Assembly (NCBI GenBank): GCA_029817715.1
Contig: JARUPY010000155.1
Coordinates: 1 to 64,000 of the forward strand
DNA: 64,000 bases
Direction of reading: 5' to 3'
Source: Melastoma dodecandrum
Lineage: Eukaryota; Streptophyta; Magnoliopsida; Myrtales; Melastomataceae
Part shown: in pieces, positions 43,830-55,895 of the stretch
Layout of the letters: each line of letters starts with the position of its first letter
Numbering within the stretch: the first letter of the stretch is position 1
The notes under the pieces: generated by a model
Databases searched by the model: none
Seen by the model: only the letters and a program-made list of their open reading frames with translations
Told to the model about the DNA's origin: nothing
Program-made: the position numbers and the translations under genes

Positions 43830-44619
43830 TCAACCCATTAGGGGATCTGACTTGAAGTCCCTCCTGACCATGTTCATCATCTTGAACGCTTGAGCTGTCG
43901 ATGGTTCGCCAGTTGGTTCTCCGACATAAGGCATGTCAATTTCATGGCAAAGTTCCATGATACACTCTCCTTTGGCTGTGATGAGCTTGCCTTCTGACTG
44001 AAAATGGACCATCTGGTGCAGAGTCGAAGGGATTGCCCCGGCCTGATGGATCCATGGGTGTCCTAGCAGCATGTTAAAGGATCCGACGGTCTCAAGAATT
44101 TGGAATGCGGAGGACAAGAAAGTGGGCCCCACTTTGATCTCTAGGGTCACCTCGTCGTGGGCCTGACGTTTTGCGCCATCAACAGTATGAATGGTCAGAC
44201 TGGAAGGTGGAAATCTCTCCATGTTGACACCGAGCTTCAGAGGCACAGGAAGTGGGACGATGTTGACTCCAGACCCCTTGTCGATGAGCACCTTGGAAAT
44301 AATAGTATCGCGACACTTGAGTGATGAACAAGGCGCTGTTGTGGTCCTGTCCTCCTTCTGGCAGGTCATCTTTCGAGAAGGTGATGGCATTGTTTGCTAG
44401 CATGCCGTTCATGTACGAGTCCAGCACATTGACCTCAATATGTTCTGGTATGTATACCTCACCTCGACCACGATTGCACTTGACCATGTTGACATATTCT
44501 TCTCCTTCAGACTCATGCGTCTTAACCTCCGTATCATCTAGCTTCTCAACATCAGACTTCTTTTTGCTTTCTCGGAGGTCATACTTCAGTTTTAGGAGCG
44601 ACATGAACAATTGGAACAC
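43830..44619 (-). pseudogene. Ogre-like protease region
   Basis: The stretch NVLDSYMNGMLANNAITFSK, DDLPEGGQDHNSALFIT precedes a retropepsin: ISKVLIDKGSGVNIVPLPVP (D-K-G at the active site where D-N/G-G is usual), HTVDGAKRQAHDEVTLEIKV, GSFNMLLGHPWIHQAGAIPS and TLHQMVHFQSEGKLIT. One frame change separates the two parts near 44330. The changed active-site triplet suggests it would not be functional. Confidence 0.87.
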
Positions 44620-44744
44620 AAAAGTGTGGTTTCCTGGCCTGTCTAATATATGCCGGCATGAGGTTCAAAGGTATGGCCACATTATGTGGTATATTGTAAG
44701 TGCGCATGCAGGGTCGGCGTCTCCAACCTCGTCCCCGATCGAGC

Positions 44745-46745
44745 TTAGCTACATTGGCATGTTTGATGATCTCTTGCTCCACCCCATGTAAATGCACTTC
44801 TTTCTTCATGATCAGTCAGCGGCGCAAAGGAGTTTGTCCCGACATAGTTGACGTGCTCGGGCAATGGGTTACTCATGACATTTGGAGTTGTGGCCGGTGT
44901 TGCGAACGTAATGACGCCGTCGTCCAACAAGTTCTGAATCTTAAATTTGAGCGCGATGCAATCCTTGGTGTCGTGCCTATTGCTCAAGAATGATATTGAC
45001 AACTCACCTTGGGGTTATACCCAAAAGAGGAAGGGTTGGTCAGTTTGGGATCCACGTGTGTGATGAAGCCCATTCCTTCAGTCGGGTGAACATGACATCA
45101 AATGGATCGGGAGTCGGAACCGGGTCCTCCTACTTCATCAGGGACGCTCTTGTTGTGCAGGCCTTGACTGCTGGTGTATCATCACGGGAGCGAGCAATCT
45201 AGGGCTGGCCTCCACAGGCACGGGGGGTCTAATGGTAGCTGCGGCGTATGACCTCGGCGCATACGTAGTCGGCGGAGTCGCTGCCTTCATTAACTGTTTA
45301 TTGTGCTCCGCAGCCGCGACGAGCTCCTTGGGCTTTGGTTTGACGGCCGGTTTTCATTAAAGGGGAAGGAATTAGCCCGTCACAGCTTGACCAATCGAGT
45401 TTGTCGGCGTTGATGACCGCTTGTGCAAAGGTTGAGATGGTCTGCCTGATCATGTAGGGTAAGTACACGTGCGAGAGGAGTTGGAAGAACTCGTATATCA
45501 GCTCGTTTTCTTTCAGAGCTGGCTTAATATGCGAAGCCATCTGCCTGAACCGATAAGCAAATTGTTTGATGGCCTCTGTGCGGTACCTCTTCAGCTTCCG
45601 CAAGTCTGATATTGTGGGTGCCATCTCTACATTGAAATTGTAGTAATTGAGGAAGTCGTGGGTCAACTCTTTGAATGTTGTATACTGGCTCACATCCTTG
45701 GTATAGTATCAGCACAGCGCCGACTCCCCTAAGCTCTCTTGGAACATGGCGATGCAGAACTTATCATCTACCGGGTACACAACAATCTTGTGGCAGTAGT
45801 TGTTTAGATGTAACTCCGGGTAGTCACTCCCAAGAAACTTCTCAAATTCGGGCATTTTAAATTTGGCGGGGCACAAATCTGGGGGACTTGGTAGTTGGCA
45901 TACTCCTAGTTGTGAGCTCGGTGCTCCTAAATGGCATTGAGGCATTCTTCCATCCAGCCATGCGATGCGCCTCTTCTTCTTGCATAGAGCAATCCTAGCC
46001 TAGAGTCTTGTCTCAAAAGCGTCGGCCTACTGCTGTTCACCGAATACACATTGGTCGCATTAAGGTTTATTGGGTTTGACACAACCAATTCCACATGTGG
46101 AGCCAAGGGCGTTGTGATCGATATGGGAATCCCGAAGCCGACAGTTGTAGTGGTGACAGGAAGATAGGGAGTTGGCCCTGGTGCCAATGATTATGGGTAG
46201 TATGGGGACATGACAGGACATGTTCCGCTAGATGATCCGACCATGTCCGGAGGTGTATACTGGTTGAAGGTTGGTGCATTCACGGCGCTCACTCCGCTGA
46301 CAGGGGTGAAGTAGGAGTTAAATGCGGACGATGCATTGTTGGCACTGAGGACCCTGGCATGTGGGCTGGAAGGTGCGGGTTCTGTGCAACGAGAGATGTG
46401 ACCATTAGTTGTCGTTGTAGTAACTTAGCCATCATCGTCCTCAAAGATGACAGCTCTGTAGAAAGGGATTCCACCTTGTTCCCTAGGGAGTTGTTAGCGT
46501 GTCTGGGCCAGTGCAGGTGGAATGGGCGCAGATGGCGTAATGGTTGGCATTGTTGATCTCTCCTTCTTTGGAGCGGTGAATACCGAAACTTGAGAAGATA
46601 GCGGCAGAAAATTTTCCATGGAAATCGTGGGTTTTGCTGTTGACGTAGACCCGATGGCGATTGGAGCTGAATGGATGGTCGTCTTGGACACTCCAGTGTT
46701 GGGCATTGTCATATCAGAAGAGGAGACTCGTGAGCTAGCCATCTG
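44745..46745 (-). pseudogene. Ogre-like gag
   Basis: N-terminus at 46745 (MASSRVSSSDM), then a coiled-coil-like segment near 46474-46289 (MESLSTELSSLRTMMAKLLQ). The gag core follows: FKMPEFEKFLGSDYPELHLN (45855-45800), KFCIAMFQESL, TFKELTHDFLNYYNFNVEMA, RTEAIKQFAYRFRQMASHI and KENELIYEFFQLL. The C-terminal part (44745-45002) has HDTKDCIALKFKIQNLLDDG and NPLPEHVNYV. The order matches Ogre gag; frames change several times. Confidence 0.85.
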
Positions 46746-46747
46746 TA

Positions 46748-47021
46748 CTGTCCGGCTTCGCAGCTCGAACGGAGGTCTCCTCGGGAGATTAATTTTGGTA
46801 CCTTGGGTAATTGAAATGAGAATTGAATTAGCTTCAATGGTGAGTTCGTCTTGGGTGCATGATATGTAGTGATGCATTATCGTGTCTAATGTAGGGACTG
46901 GATTAACGTTACACCGAAATTGACCCAAAGGAAATGAAGTGAATTTGATAAATTCTTCTCTGTCATAGAAATCAAAGTATAATTCATCAAAGGAAAAGAA
47001 AGGATGGGCTCGCAGGCTCAA
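46748..47021 (-). pseudogene. ORF segment fused upstream of the Ogre-like gag
   Basis: The minus-strand frame starts MSLRAHPFFSFDELYFDFYD and runs in frame through NLPRRPPFELRS into the gag start at 46745, without an LTR or PBS in between. It may be the protein segment that precedes gag in some Tat elements, or the end of another element's ORF. Function unknown. Confidence 0.5.
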
Positions 47022-47029
47022 TAAAGGTG

Positions 47030-48285
47030 TCCGTAATCAAATGCGGTCCTACGGGGCATTGCGCTTCCTCAAAAAACGATGAGACTGAGTCGCACGGTCG
47101 TCCACCTTGGGCTATGGGGGAAGCTCGCATGGTTTTTCTGTGAGGGTCATCCATACTCAAGAAATTTGTACGGTTATCCTCTGAATTGATGTCTTTGATT
47201 CCTTTTCATCAAGGCCGACTGGAGCCGTTGCGGAGACGATATGATCCTTGGGATTCCTCCTAGCTGATGTCAGACTCGATCTGGGGCATAATACGAAGTG
47301 CCTTCGATTCTCATGATTGGAATAAAGTCTCCATCTGTGGAGGTGATGATGGCGTAGTCTGTGTTAAAACACGGGGCCCTCTAGTAGAAGTCAGTGGGTT
47401 CCAGTGAGTGGAATATCGCATTGAGTCCGGCGAATGTGCGTGCTGGTAGACGGGCGCGCTCCACGATACGATCAAGTAGCCTCGGCTATGTTCCTTTGTG
47501 AATGCTTCTCATGTGATTCCAAGATGTGCGTAAAACCAAACTTGTAACAATACAAGGCTAAAAGTTACCCGATGTTGTTAGATTCCTCGTCTGGTTCTCT
47601 GAATGATGTTGGTGAGATTGAAGTTAATTTTCCTAATCAAATTTGGTAGGAAAGGGCCATCTTCCAGTATGGCTTTGGTGATGTAAGCCGCCTACTGATG
47701 TATCGTCTTCCTTTTGTATGGATACAAAATCGTCCCAACGAATAGTAAGATGAATGACTGTGCCGATCCTTGGCCTTCACCCATGTGGGGGATGTATGGT
47801 ACTGTCAGAAGATTAATGAGGCCGTTGATGCTGATATCACCACCGGGGGTAAACGGGTCGAGTACGTTTGCTGAGGAAATTCAAAGGAGTTTCGCTATGT
47901 ACTCTTTCGGTTTGTCAACTCGGGGAAGAGGCAGTATCCCGGTGCGATGATATATCTCGGCTAAATGCTCATACTCTTCGTACAATGGTGCCAACTCTAG
48001 ATCTCCGAAGTGAAAGGTGTAAGAATATGGATCCCATCGTGCAACTGGGTTCTGAAGTAGGGCTCAATCCAGCTCGAGGTAGATGAGATGAAACAATCCT
48101 TTGAGTTTGGACTGGACATATTATTTCTCTGAAGGCATCAAAATAACTTGTAGCCTGTTTAGCCTAAGGTGCTGACATTTGGGTCTCCCATCGTGTACCT
48201 TTGCTTCAGTATCATGTCTTTGACTTGCCTTATTGCCCCTGCGCAGACATGAGGCATGTTAGCATTTTCATTCATCTCTCCTGTG
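47030..48285 (-). other. Unresolved retroelement interior
   Basis: Between the first protease (48290) and the ORF at 47021, minus-strand fragments occur in shifting frames (for example LNAIFHSLEPTDFY and MRIEGTSYYAPDRV near 47430-47290). They look like decayed coding sequence but could not be assigned. No RT motif belonging to the first gag-protease set was found here, and no LTR-like sequence. Confidence 0.4.
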
Positions 48286-48289
48286 ACGA

Positions 48290-48949
48290 CTTCTAAACCG
48301 TGTTTTCCCCACAATAGTAGTTCTTCGTGAGAGTAGAGGGTATGACACCAGCTTTGTGTAGTCAATCCCTCCCGAGTAAAGCATTGAAAGAGGGATTTAT
48401 GTCAATGACAAAGAAAGCCATCTTCTTTTCGTGTGTACCCACTTGGAGTCTAGCAGAAACCACGACTAAACAGGATGAGGTGAACCCGTTAAAACCGATG
48501 ACCCTTACGTCGGTCTCTCCAAGTTCGGCTATGTCATCCCCTAGACTTTTAAAAGCTTCAAAGGGGAGGGAATTAATAGTCGCTCCGTTCTCGACAAGAA
48601 CACGTCGCATTGCCACATTTTTGATTGTCGCCCAAACCTGAAGTGGAAACATATGTTTTCGTAATGACGTAGGAGGCTCTTTTAGACAACTACTATTATA
48701 GTTCCTTGGTATTTCAGTGACAACACTATTGTTATAGGGTAGCGCCAGTCTACCTTTCGCTTGGCCGTCGTCCTTCCTAGCGAACTCGACTGGAAGCATG
48801 AGGACATTGCAACTAGCCTCATTCATCTCGGGTGGGATCCCGGATTGGACTGGGTTGTAATCACTCAGCGAGTTGGACGCGAGGTCACTCTCATTTGATT
48901 CCTTAGCTTTTTGAATATTGAAGGCCGTCGTTTTGGCATGTTTTTCCAT
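48290..48949 (-). pseudogene. Protease region of the Tat element
   Basis: The minus-strand frame of 195 codons ends the gag-PR region: LRKHMFPLQVWATIKNVAMR, then RRVLVENGATINSLPFEAFK (E-N-G at the retropepsin active site in place of D-G/N-G), DVRVIGFNGFTSSCLVVVSA, MAFFVIDINPSFNALLGRD, and after a shift the STLHEELLLWG end. This is the Tat-type protease with the family LLGRDW ending. The lost catalytic Asp points to an inactive copy. Confidence 0.82.
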
Positions 48950-49131
48950 GGCGTGTCGTGCTCTCTTTTCTCTCCGCTTTTTAGTCCTCTTAGTAGGTAT
49001 CTAGGGTTGTATTCTCGTGCTTACCTTCTGCCAGGTACCCGTAGCTGGTATGACAGGGACGTGTATAAAGCGTGAGTTTTTTAGAGGTTGCAGGCGATTA
49101 TCAACCTGAATAAATTCCCTTTTATGCGGGC

Positions 49132-50170
49132 TTAACCCTTTTTGAGGTTGTCATCAGTGGAGTTAGATAGGTTACCTGACGTTGGGTCCACCCTTTCTAC
49201 CTTGATCTTCCCTTTGGACGCCATATCGACCAGCACCAGGAAGTAGTAGTTGTAACATGGTTGGCACATCTGGGTGATGAGCACTTTGTGCGCTGCTATC
49301 GGTTTGCACCTGTAACAGAGCATATCCGTCGTTAGAAACTAGGCAATTGAGGTTCCTTCCCTCGTCGCGTCCTTATCACCTCGAGGGCTCTAGGGTTTGC
49401 TTCGCTCGTTGAGTCCTAAGGCAGTCTACAACACGTTGTCTGGGAAATTTCTTGGTGCAAGGCTATTTCTGAACCTGCTTGCTTTTGCCCGCGACTCCCT
49501 GTCTCATGAGTTCATCAGGGGTATAGAGTTCTCTGTTTCTAGGAGGTGGGGTACCCTTCTCCTCCGGACGCTTCTCCATGCACTGGCTTGGACCATGATT
49601 GATTCCCATAGCCATCTCTTCGAGACGATTAAGGTCGTACCATCCTGCTTTTCTTTCGTTCAACAAGTACTTCCGAAAGGTATGGCATCGGTCGGTGGTC
49701 TGCGAGGTATCCATATGCCAGCGACAACGATCATAATGTATATTCCTAAGATCAGCAGGGCACTGGAGTATCCCTTTGCTCACCAGCCTTTTGAATAACA
49801 TTTTGGCAATGATTGTTTAACCAGCCTCGGGCGCTTGATCCTTGTTCCGCCCCTGCGTTGATGAAGGAGATATGGTCAGGCAATTGACATCAAAGGTGTT
49901 TATGTCAACTAAGTCGCCAAATGGGTGCGATTTTGTCAACGCCTGATCTCCCGAGTCTGGGAAGCGTAATTCTTTAGACTCTATTAGGTCCTGCACCAAA
50001 TTTCTAATGTGATGTAGTCCTTAGTGGTATGGGTGAACGACCCATGCCATTTACAGAAGTTTCGAGATTTCTTTCTGTCAGTACGAGGAATTTGATGGGC
50101 AAGTTCTAATTGAATTCGCCCGTTCTGCAGCATGAATTCGAAAATTTCATTAGCTTTTCGGATAGAAGGA
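49132..50170 (-). pseudogene. gag C-terminal part of the Tat element
   Basis: The minus-strand blocks KANEIFEFMLQNGRIQLELA, NFCKWHGSFTHTTKDYITLE, VQDLIESKELRFPDSGDQAL and DINTFDVNCLTI correspond to the Tat gag C-terminal region with the CKWH...H...(C) zinc-binding pattern. Further fragments are CRWHMDTSQTTDRCHTFRKY (49720-49660) and CYRCKP (49320). It continues from the gag part at 55895-57248, from which it is split by the chromovirus. Confidence 0.75.
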
Positions 50171-50914
50171 TGGTCATCACTTCACCCACACCTCAGCCAC
50201 TGTTGCCTATTGGAGGTCTCACGACGAGAGGAGCACCGAGCGACACGACTCTCAGGCGACGAACAACCAAGAGACGCTACGATCTAATGGTTCGTTTGCA
50301 GCCCAAGGGTCGCGCCTGCTCCACTACCCTGCTCCACTAGTTTTTCAGATCTTGTCGGAAGGAAATAATATATTTTCCTTCCTTATCTTCTGATCCTATA
50401 TTTTATTTTATTTTATTTCCTTATCTTTTAGTTCGTTTCTTTTATTGTCTTTTCTATGGGCAGCCTATATAAGCCCTTGCTTTGTAAGGATTGAACACAA
50501 CTTTGATACAGACTTTTAAACCTAGATTAGACTTTTGTCTTTCTTTCCGAAGGAGTGGATTCTCTTTCAATTTCGTTCTTCATTTGATGGATTTCCAAGT
50601 GCAGATTGAGTAGAGTGTATCAACCGGTGGTGGTGTGCCTGTATCCTCTGTGTTTTTCCTCGCCCTCGTTTTTGTTCATGGTGGTGTGTTTGTATTCGTG
50701 TGACAGGCGAGTTTTATCCGAGTCTTCTTTCACGGGGGTGTATCTGTATCCTTGGAGGTTGATCTCAACCTATCCTTTCAAACCCATCCATTCAGCCATC
50801 CCATTTCATTATCAACCCTTCCGACCATTCCCACGTCACTCCATTCCGCACCCACAGTGACGTTCCCCATCGTTTCGGTATTGTAATAATCTATTTCTTG
50901 CCGTCCCCGCATCA
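50171..50914 (+). repeat. 5' LTR of the chromovirus
   Basis: 744 bp, TG to CA. TATA box TATATAAG at 50466. It shares colinear blocks with 55231-55895 (GGAGCACCGAGCGACACGAC, GCCCAAGGGTCGCGCCTGC, CCTATATAAGCCCTTGC, AGAGTGTATCAACCGGTGG). Confidence 0.88.
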
Positions 50915-51174
50915 TCTTGGTATGAGAGCGCGCGGTTGCTGTACAACGCATGATTGTGTTGTGCACAAAGATGTTACGGAGCGCATGGTTGTCAATGGCT
51001 GGAAGATTCAGACGCGGTATGGCTCTTGACGAAGCACACTTTGCTTGGCTTGAACAGCAAATCTCCGATCTTTAGCAACAACTTCAATTGTTGCGAACCC
51101 GTAATGGATCGATCGCCTTCCTGCAGTCGATTAGAGCACGACGAAGAAGAGAATCCATGGCGTGATATTTCTCA

Positions 51175-51935
51175 ATGAGGTTCGTCACCAGAAAATCGGC
51201 GACCCAAAAGGAGAGCCCAAACGATCAGTGTCCAGATTCCGTAGTTTGAGGGAAACCTTGATCCTGAAGAATTCATCGATTGGATGCCTACGGTCGAACG
51301 CAACTTTGATTACGAGAAGGTTCCGAGGATCGAAAAGTTAAGATGGCGTCGGTACAGTTGAAAAAGTACACCAGCCTATGGTAGGAGAACATCAATCCTC
51401 AACGCCACAGAGAAGGACGTGATAAGATTCGGATGTGGTAAAAAATGAAAAGGGCTATGACTAAGAGATTTTTGCCTGAGCACTATCAGCGAGATCTCTA
51501 CCTTAAGCTGCAGTCGCTTCAACAGATCTCAACGGTGTCGGAGACACGAGGGAGTTTGAACGACTTGCTGCAGTCTGATGTCAAAGAAGCCCCCGAGCAA
51601 ATTGCTAGGTATTTTCAAGGGCTTAAGCCACAAATTGCGGATGCTGTAGAGCTCCGACAATATTGGTCGTCTGAAGATGTTTGAACGCACAAGGTTGAGA
51701 ACCAGCAAGCGATGAAGTCAAATACTCGCCCATTTGTGAAGGCTCCACCTTTTAACAAGGGGAGTAGCTTCCAAGCGAAGCCTTCGTCGACTACGCCAAA
51801 AATAATCCAATCGTCAACTACTAGGCCTGAAGCTAAGACGAACGAGTGAGATCCTGTTCGTCATTGTTTCAAATGCCAAGGGACATGACATATGTCGTCG
51901 GAGTGTCCCTCAAGGAGAAATGTAGTCATCAAGGA
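51175..51935 (+). pseudogene. Chromovirus gag
   Basis: Fragments YTSLWWENINPQRHREGRDK, MKRAMTKRFLPEHYQRDLYL, KLQSLQQISTVSE, EAPEQIARYFQGLKPQIADA and VELRQYW are the standard gag of plant chromoviruses. A zinc knuckle CFKCQGT-HMSSECP at about 51868-51910 has a stop codon where Gly is expected. Several frame changes are present. Confidence 0.85.
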
Positions 51936-51959
51936 GTTGTGTTTGAAGAGAGTGTCCCT

Positions 51960-54900
51960 CGATCCTTGACATTGAGAAGAGGAGTTCGAAGAGACCGTAG
52001 ATCCGATTTGGGATCAGGAGAAAACCGAGGAGTATCCGGACAAAGGAGAGTTGCTAGTCGTCCGCAAAGCCTTGAACGCAACACCAGTTCGCGAGGAGAA
52101 CCAACGTGATTGCATATTTCATACTAGGTGTACCGTTAAGGATAAAGTTTGTTTGGTGATTGTAGACAGCGGAAGTTGCACCAACGCGGTCTCTGGAACC
52201 ATGATAGAAAAGCTCAAGGTGCACGTAGCACCACATCCTCATCCTTATCGCCTACAATGGCTCAGCAAAGACAATGATGTTCACGTGACGCAACAAGCGC
52301 AAGTCCCTTTCTCGATTGGGAAAAGCTACAGGGATAAAGTCATTTGCAATGTGATTCCGATGGATGCGTGCCATTTGCTCCTAGGATGCCCGGGGCAATT
52401 CGACCGACACGCACAACATGACGGGTATCGTAATACCTGTTCCATTAGCGTAGAAGAAAAGAAGATCATTTTGAAGCCATTAACCACCCAGCCAGGCGAA
52501 GCACCTATCAATAGTCGCCCGCTCAAGTGATCAAGCGAATAGAGTTGATTCGAGTGATAAGCGAAAGCGAGGATATTTACTTTTTGGTTCTGGTCGAAGC
52601 AACTTAGGATCAATCGTTGGAACATCCACGTGCGAAAGCTTTAATCAAGAAGTTTAAGGATGTGTTCCCGGAGGAGTAACCAGTTGAACTACACCCTTGC
52701 GAAGTATCTAACACCATATTGATTTGGTTCCAAGAGCTTCCTTACCCAACCGACTAGCTTATCGATGTAGTCCTGAGGAAGCGAAAGAACTTCAAAGGCA
52801 GGTCGATGAGTTACTGTAGAAAGATTTGGTACGTGAGAGCTTGAGCCCTTGCTCAGTTCCAGCTATATTGGTGCCAGAAAAAGATGGCACATACAGAATG
52901 TGCATGGATAGTGGAGCGATCAACAAGATAACGGTGAAGTATCGCTTCCCAATTCTTCGACTAGATGACATGTTGGATGAGTTGGATGGAGCGCCGGTGT
53001 TTTCAAATGTAGACTTGCGAAGTGGCTACCACCAGATTCGAATGAAGGAAGGTGATGAGTGGATGACGGCCTTCAAAACCAAGTATGGGTTGTACGAATG
53101 GTTGGTGATTCCCTCTGGTTTGTCGAACGCGCCCAGCATGTTCATGCAACTAATGACCCAGTCTTGCGACCATTCATGAGGAAGTTCATGGTTGTCTTCT
53201 TCGACGACATTCTCATTTACAGCTGCAGTCCCGATGAACATGTTGAACACCTTCGCATAGTGTTTCGCACACTTCGCGTCGAGAAGCTGTATGGGAATCT
53301 CAGGAAGTGTGAGTTCTTCCAACCCAGTGTAGTATTCCTTGGTTTTGTAGTGTCAAACGAAGGAATCAAGGTTGATGAATGCAAGATCGAAGCGATAAAG
53401 GAGTGGCCAGTGCCAAGGAGTTTTCACGACGTTCGTAGCTTCCATGGCTTAGCGTCGTTCTACATGAGATTCATTCGAGGTTTCAGATCGATCCCAGCTC
53501 TTTTCACTTAGTGTCTAAAAGGAGAGAAGCTGGAGTGGACTTCAGCCGCACAAGCTAGTTTCGAGCGACTTAAAGAGTGTCTAAGTGAAGCACCCGTTCT
53601 CGCCTTACCTGACTCTGCGAGGATGTTCGAAGTTGAATGCGACACATTCAGAGTTGGACCAGGAAGAGTGTTGATGCAGGAAGGGAGACCCATCGCTTAC
53701 TTCAGCGAGAAGCTCAATGGTGCGAACGGAGTTGCTAGCTATCGTCCGAGTTTTGGAGACGTGGAGCCACTACCTGCTGCCTAGAGAGTTCGTGCTACAC
53801 ACCGATCATGAAGCTCTCAAGTACATCAATGGTCAGCACAAACTCAGCTGGCGACATGCCAAATGGGTAGATTTCCTTCAATCTTTCACTTTCGTGCTCA
53901 AGCATAAACCAAAACCGAAGAATGTAGTTGCTGACACCCTTTCAAGGAAGATGGTTTTGCTGTCCGCAATGGAGACCAAGCTCATTGGTTTTGAGTACCT
54001 GAAGGATCTATATAAGGGCGACAAAGATTTTGAAGGAGTCTTCGCCCATTGCAGCACTCAGGCGATTGATCGATTCCACCAGGTGAATGGATTTCTCTTT
54101 CGTGACTCTAAGTTGTGCATTTCGAGGAATTTGACGCGAGAACTACTCATTTGAGAAGGCCATGGAGGAGGAATCGCCAGACATTTTGGAGTCGACAAGA
54201 CATTATCGATGCTTCAGGAGAATTTCTATTGGCCTCAAATGGAGAAGCAACTAAGGAGTCTTATCTCGAGATGTGCTATCTACTACCAGGCGAAGAGCTG
54301 CGTCCAACCCCAAGGATTGTATACTCCTCTTCCAGCTCCTGAGAGACCACAGGAACATGTGGGTATGGATTTTGTGTTGGGACTGCCCAAGTCGCAGCAG
54401 AGGAAGGATTCGATCATGGTTGTGGTCGATAGATTCTCGAAGATGACACATTTCATTCCATGCCAGAATACAGACGACACAACCAATGTAACAGATTTAT
54501 ATTTTCAAAAAGTGCTGAGGTTACATATAGTACCTAAGTCGATCGTATTAGATCGCGACGTGAAGTTCCGAAGCAATTTTTGGAAGACGTTGTGGCACAA
54601 GTTGGAAACTCAGCTCGTCTTTAGCACGGCGTACAATCCACAGATCGACGGACAGACAGAGGTTATTAATTGAACTATGGCTGCAATTCTCCAAACCTTG
54701 GTCTTGAAGAACCAGAAGGATTGGGATATGAACTTGCTCATCCTGAGCCCCGAGTTCAACAACCAAGTCCTCACCTTTTGAGGTAGTTTATGGCTTCAAT
54801 CCTATAACTCCTGTCGATCTAATGCCTTTACCAAGTGCGAAGATAGTCAGCCGAGATGCCGAAGAGCATGCTAAGGAGATGAGATTGCCCCATGTGAAGA

Positions 54901-55215
54901 TTCGTGCTCAGATCGAGAAGGCTAACCTTCGATATCAGGAAAGAGCAAATCGCGGGAGGATGGCGAAGGTTTTTCAGCCAGGAGACTTAGTGTGGATTCA
55001 TCTGAGGAAGTAACGATTTCACACAAAGAGGAAGAACAAGCTGATGCCCTGAGTTGAAGGCCCTTTCAAGATCATCAAGTGTATCAACGACAATGCCTAC
55101 AAGGGGGATCTTCTAGGAAACTATGGAGTTTCTGCCACTTTCAATGTCAAGGATCTCATTCCGTACGAAGACGATGACCAAACGAGTTTGAAGACAAACT
55201 CTTTTCAACAAGGGG
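51960..55215 (+). pseudogene. Chromovirus pol (PR-RT-RH-IN)
   Basis: Protease: FHTRCTVKDKVCLVIVDSGS with the intact DSG triplet, then CHLLLG (52054-52530). [54 protein letters not shown], then catalytic FFDDILIYS (53197-53223) and FLGFVVSNEGIKVDE; shifts at about 53165 and stop at 53510. RNase H: HTDHEALKYINGQHKLSWRH (53800-53860). Integrase: MLQENFYWPQMEKQLRSLIS, GMDFVLGLPKSQQ, VDRFSKMTHFIPC, FSTAYNPQIDGQTEVIN followed by a stop at 54672. The C-terminal FQPGDLVWIHLRK and SATFNVKDLIPYEDD end at about 55200. Enzymatically this would be a full replication and insertion set, but at least five breaks inactivate it. Confidence 0.9.
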
Positions 55216-55230
55216 AGGATGATATAAGGA

Positions 55231-55895
55231 TGTCGTCGCTTCGCCCATACCTCAGCCACCATCGTCTATTGGAGGTCCCAACTTGCTTGTCATCGAGTAA
55301 GCGAGGTGATGAGAGGAGCACCGAGCGACACGACTCGCGATGAACAACCAAGAGACGCTACGATCTGATGGTTCGTCTGACAAGTTGCAGCCCAAGGGTC
55401 GCGCCTGCTCCACTACCCTGCTCCATCATCTTTTCAAATCTTGTCGAAAGGAAATAATATATTTCTCTTCCTAACCTTCTGATTCTATCTTTTATTTTAT
55501 TTTATTTCCCTTATCTTTTATTTTGTTTCCTTTATTGTTTTTTCCATGGACAGCCTATATAAGCCCTTGCTTTGTAAGGATTGAAAACAACATTGATTTA
55601 GACTTTTAAACCCAGATCAAACTTTTGTCGTTCAATCCGAAGGAGTGGATTCTCTTTCAACCTCATTCTTCATTTGGTGGATTTCCACGTGCAGATTGAG
55701 TAGAGTGTATCAACCGGTGGTGGTGTGCATGTATCCTCTATGCTGTTCCTCGCCCTCATTCTTGTTCATAGTGGTGTGTCTGTATCCGTGTGACAGGCGA
55801 GTTCTATCCAAGTCTTCTTTCACGGTGGTGTATCTGTAACTGTGGTGGTTGATCTCAACCTATCCGTTCATACCCATCCATTCAGCCATCCGTTT
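55231..55895 (+). repeat. 3' LTR of the chromovirus, right end truncated
   Basis: Aligns with 50171 onward; starts TG directly after the polypurine tract. TATA box at 55556. The last roughly 80-100 bp of the LTR, present in the 5' copy, are missing, and Tat gag sequence (minus) begins at about 55895. Confidence 0.85.

Larger units (their letters stand above)
50171..55895 (+). mobile_element. Chromovirus-type Ty3/gypsy element inserted in the Tat gag
   Basis: Plus strand. The 5' LTR is 50171-50914, the PBS 50918-50929 (TGGTATGAGAGC, one base off the initiator tRNA-Met site), then gag, protease, RT, RNase H and integrase, a polypurine tract (AAGGGGAGGATGATA, about 55210-55225) and a 3' LTR from 55231 that is truncated near 55895. 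All coding parts carry stops or shifts. Tat gag sequence (minus) flanks it on both sides, so it is younger than the Tat element. A clean target duplication was not found, probably because of the truncated right end. Confidence 0.87.

Noticed and set aside
50606..50860. 84-codon ORF (and 55645-55839, 64 codons)
   Set aside because: Lie wholly in LTRs; the similarity between them is LTR similarity.
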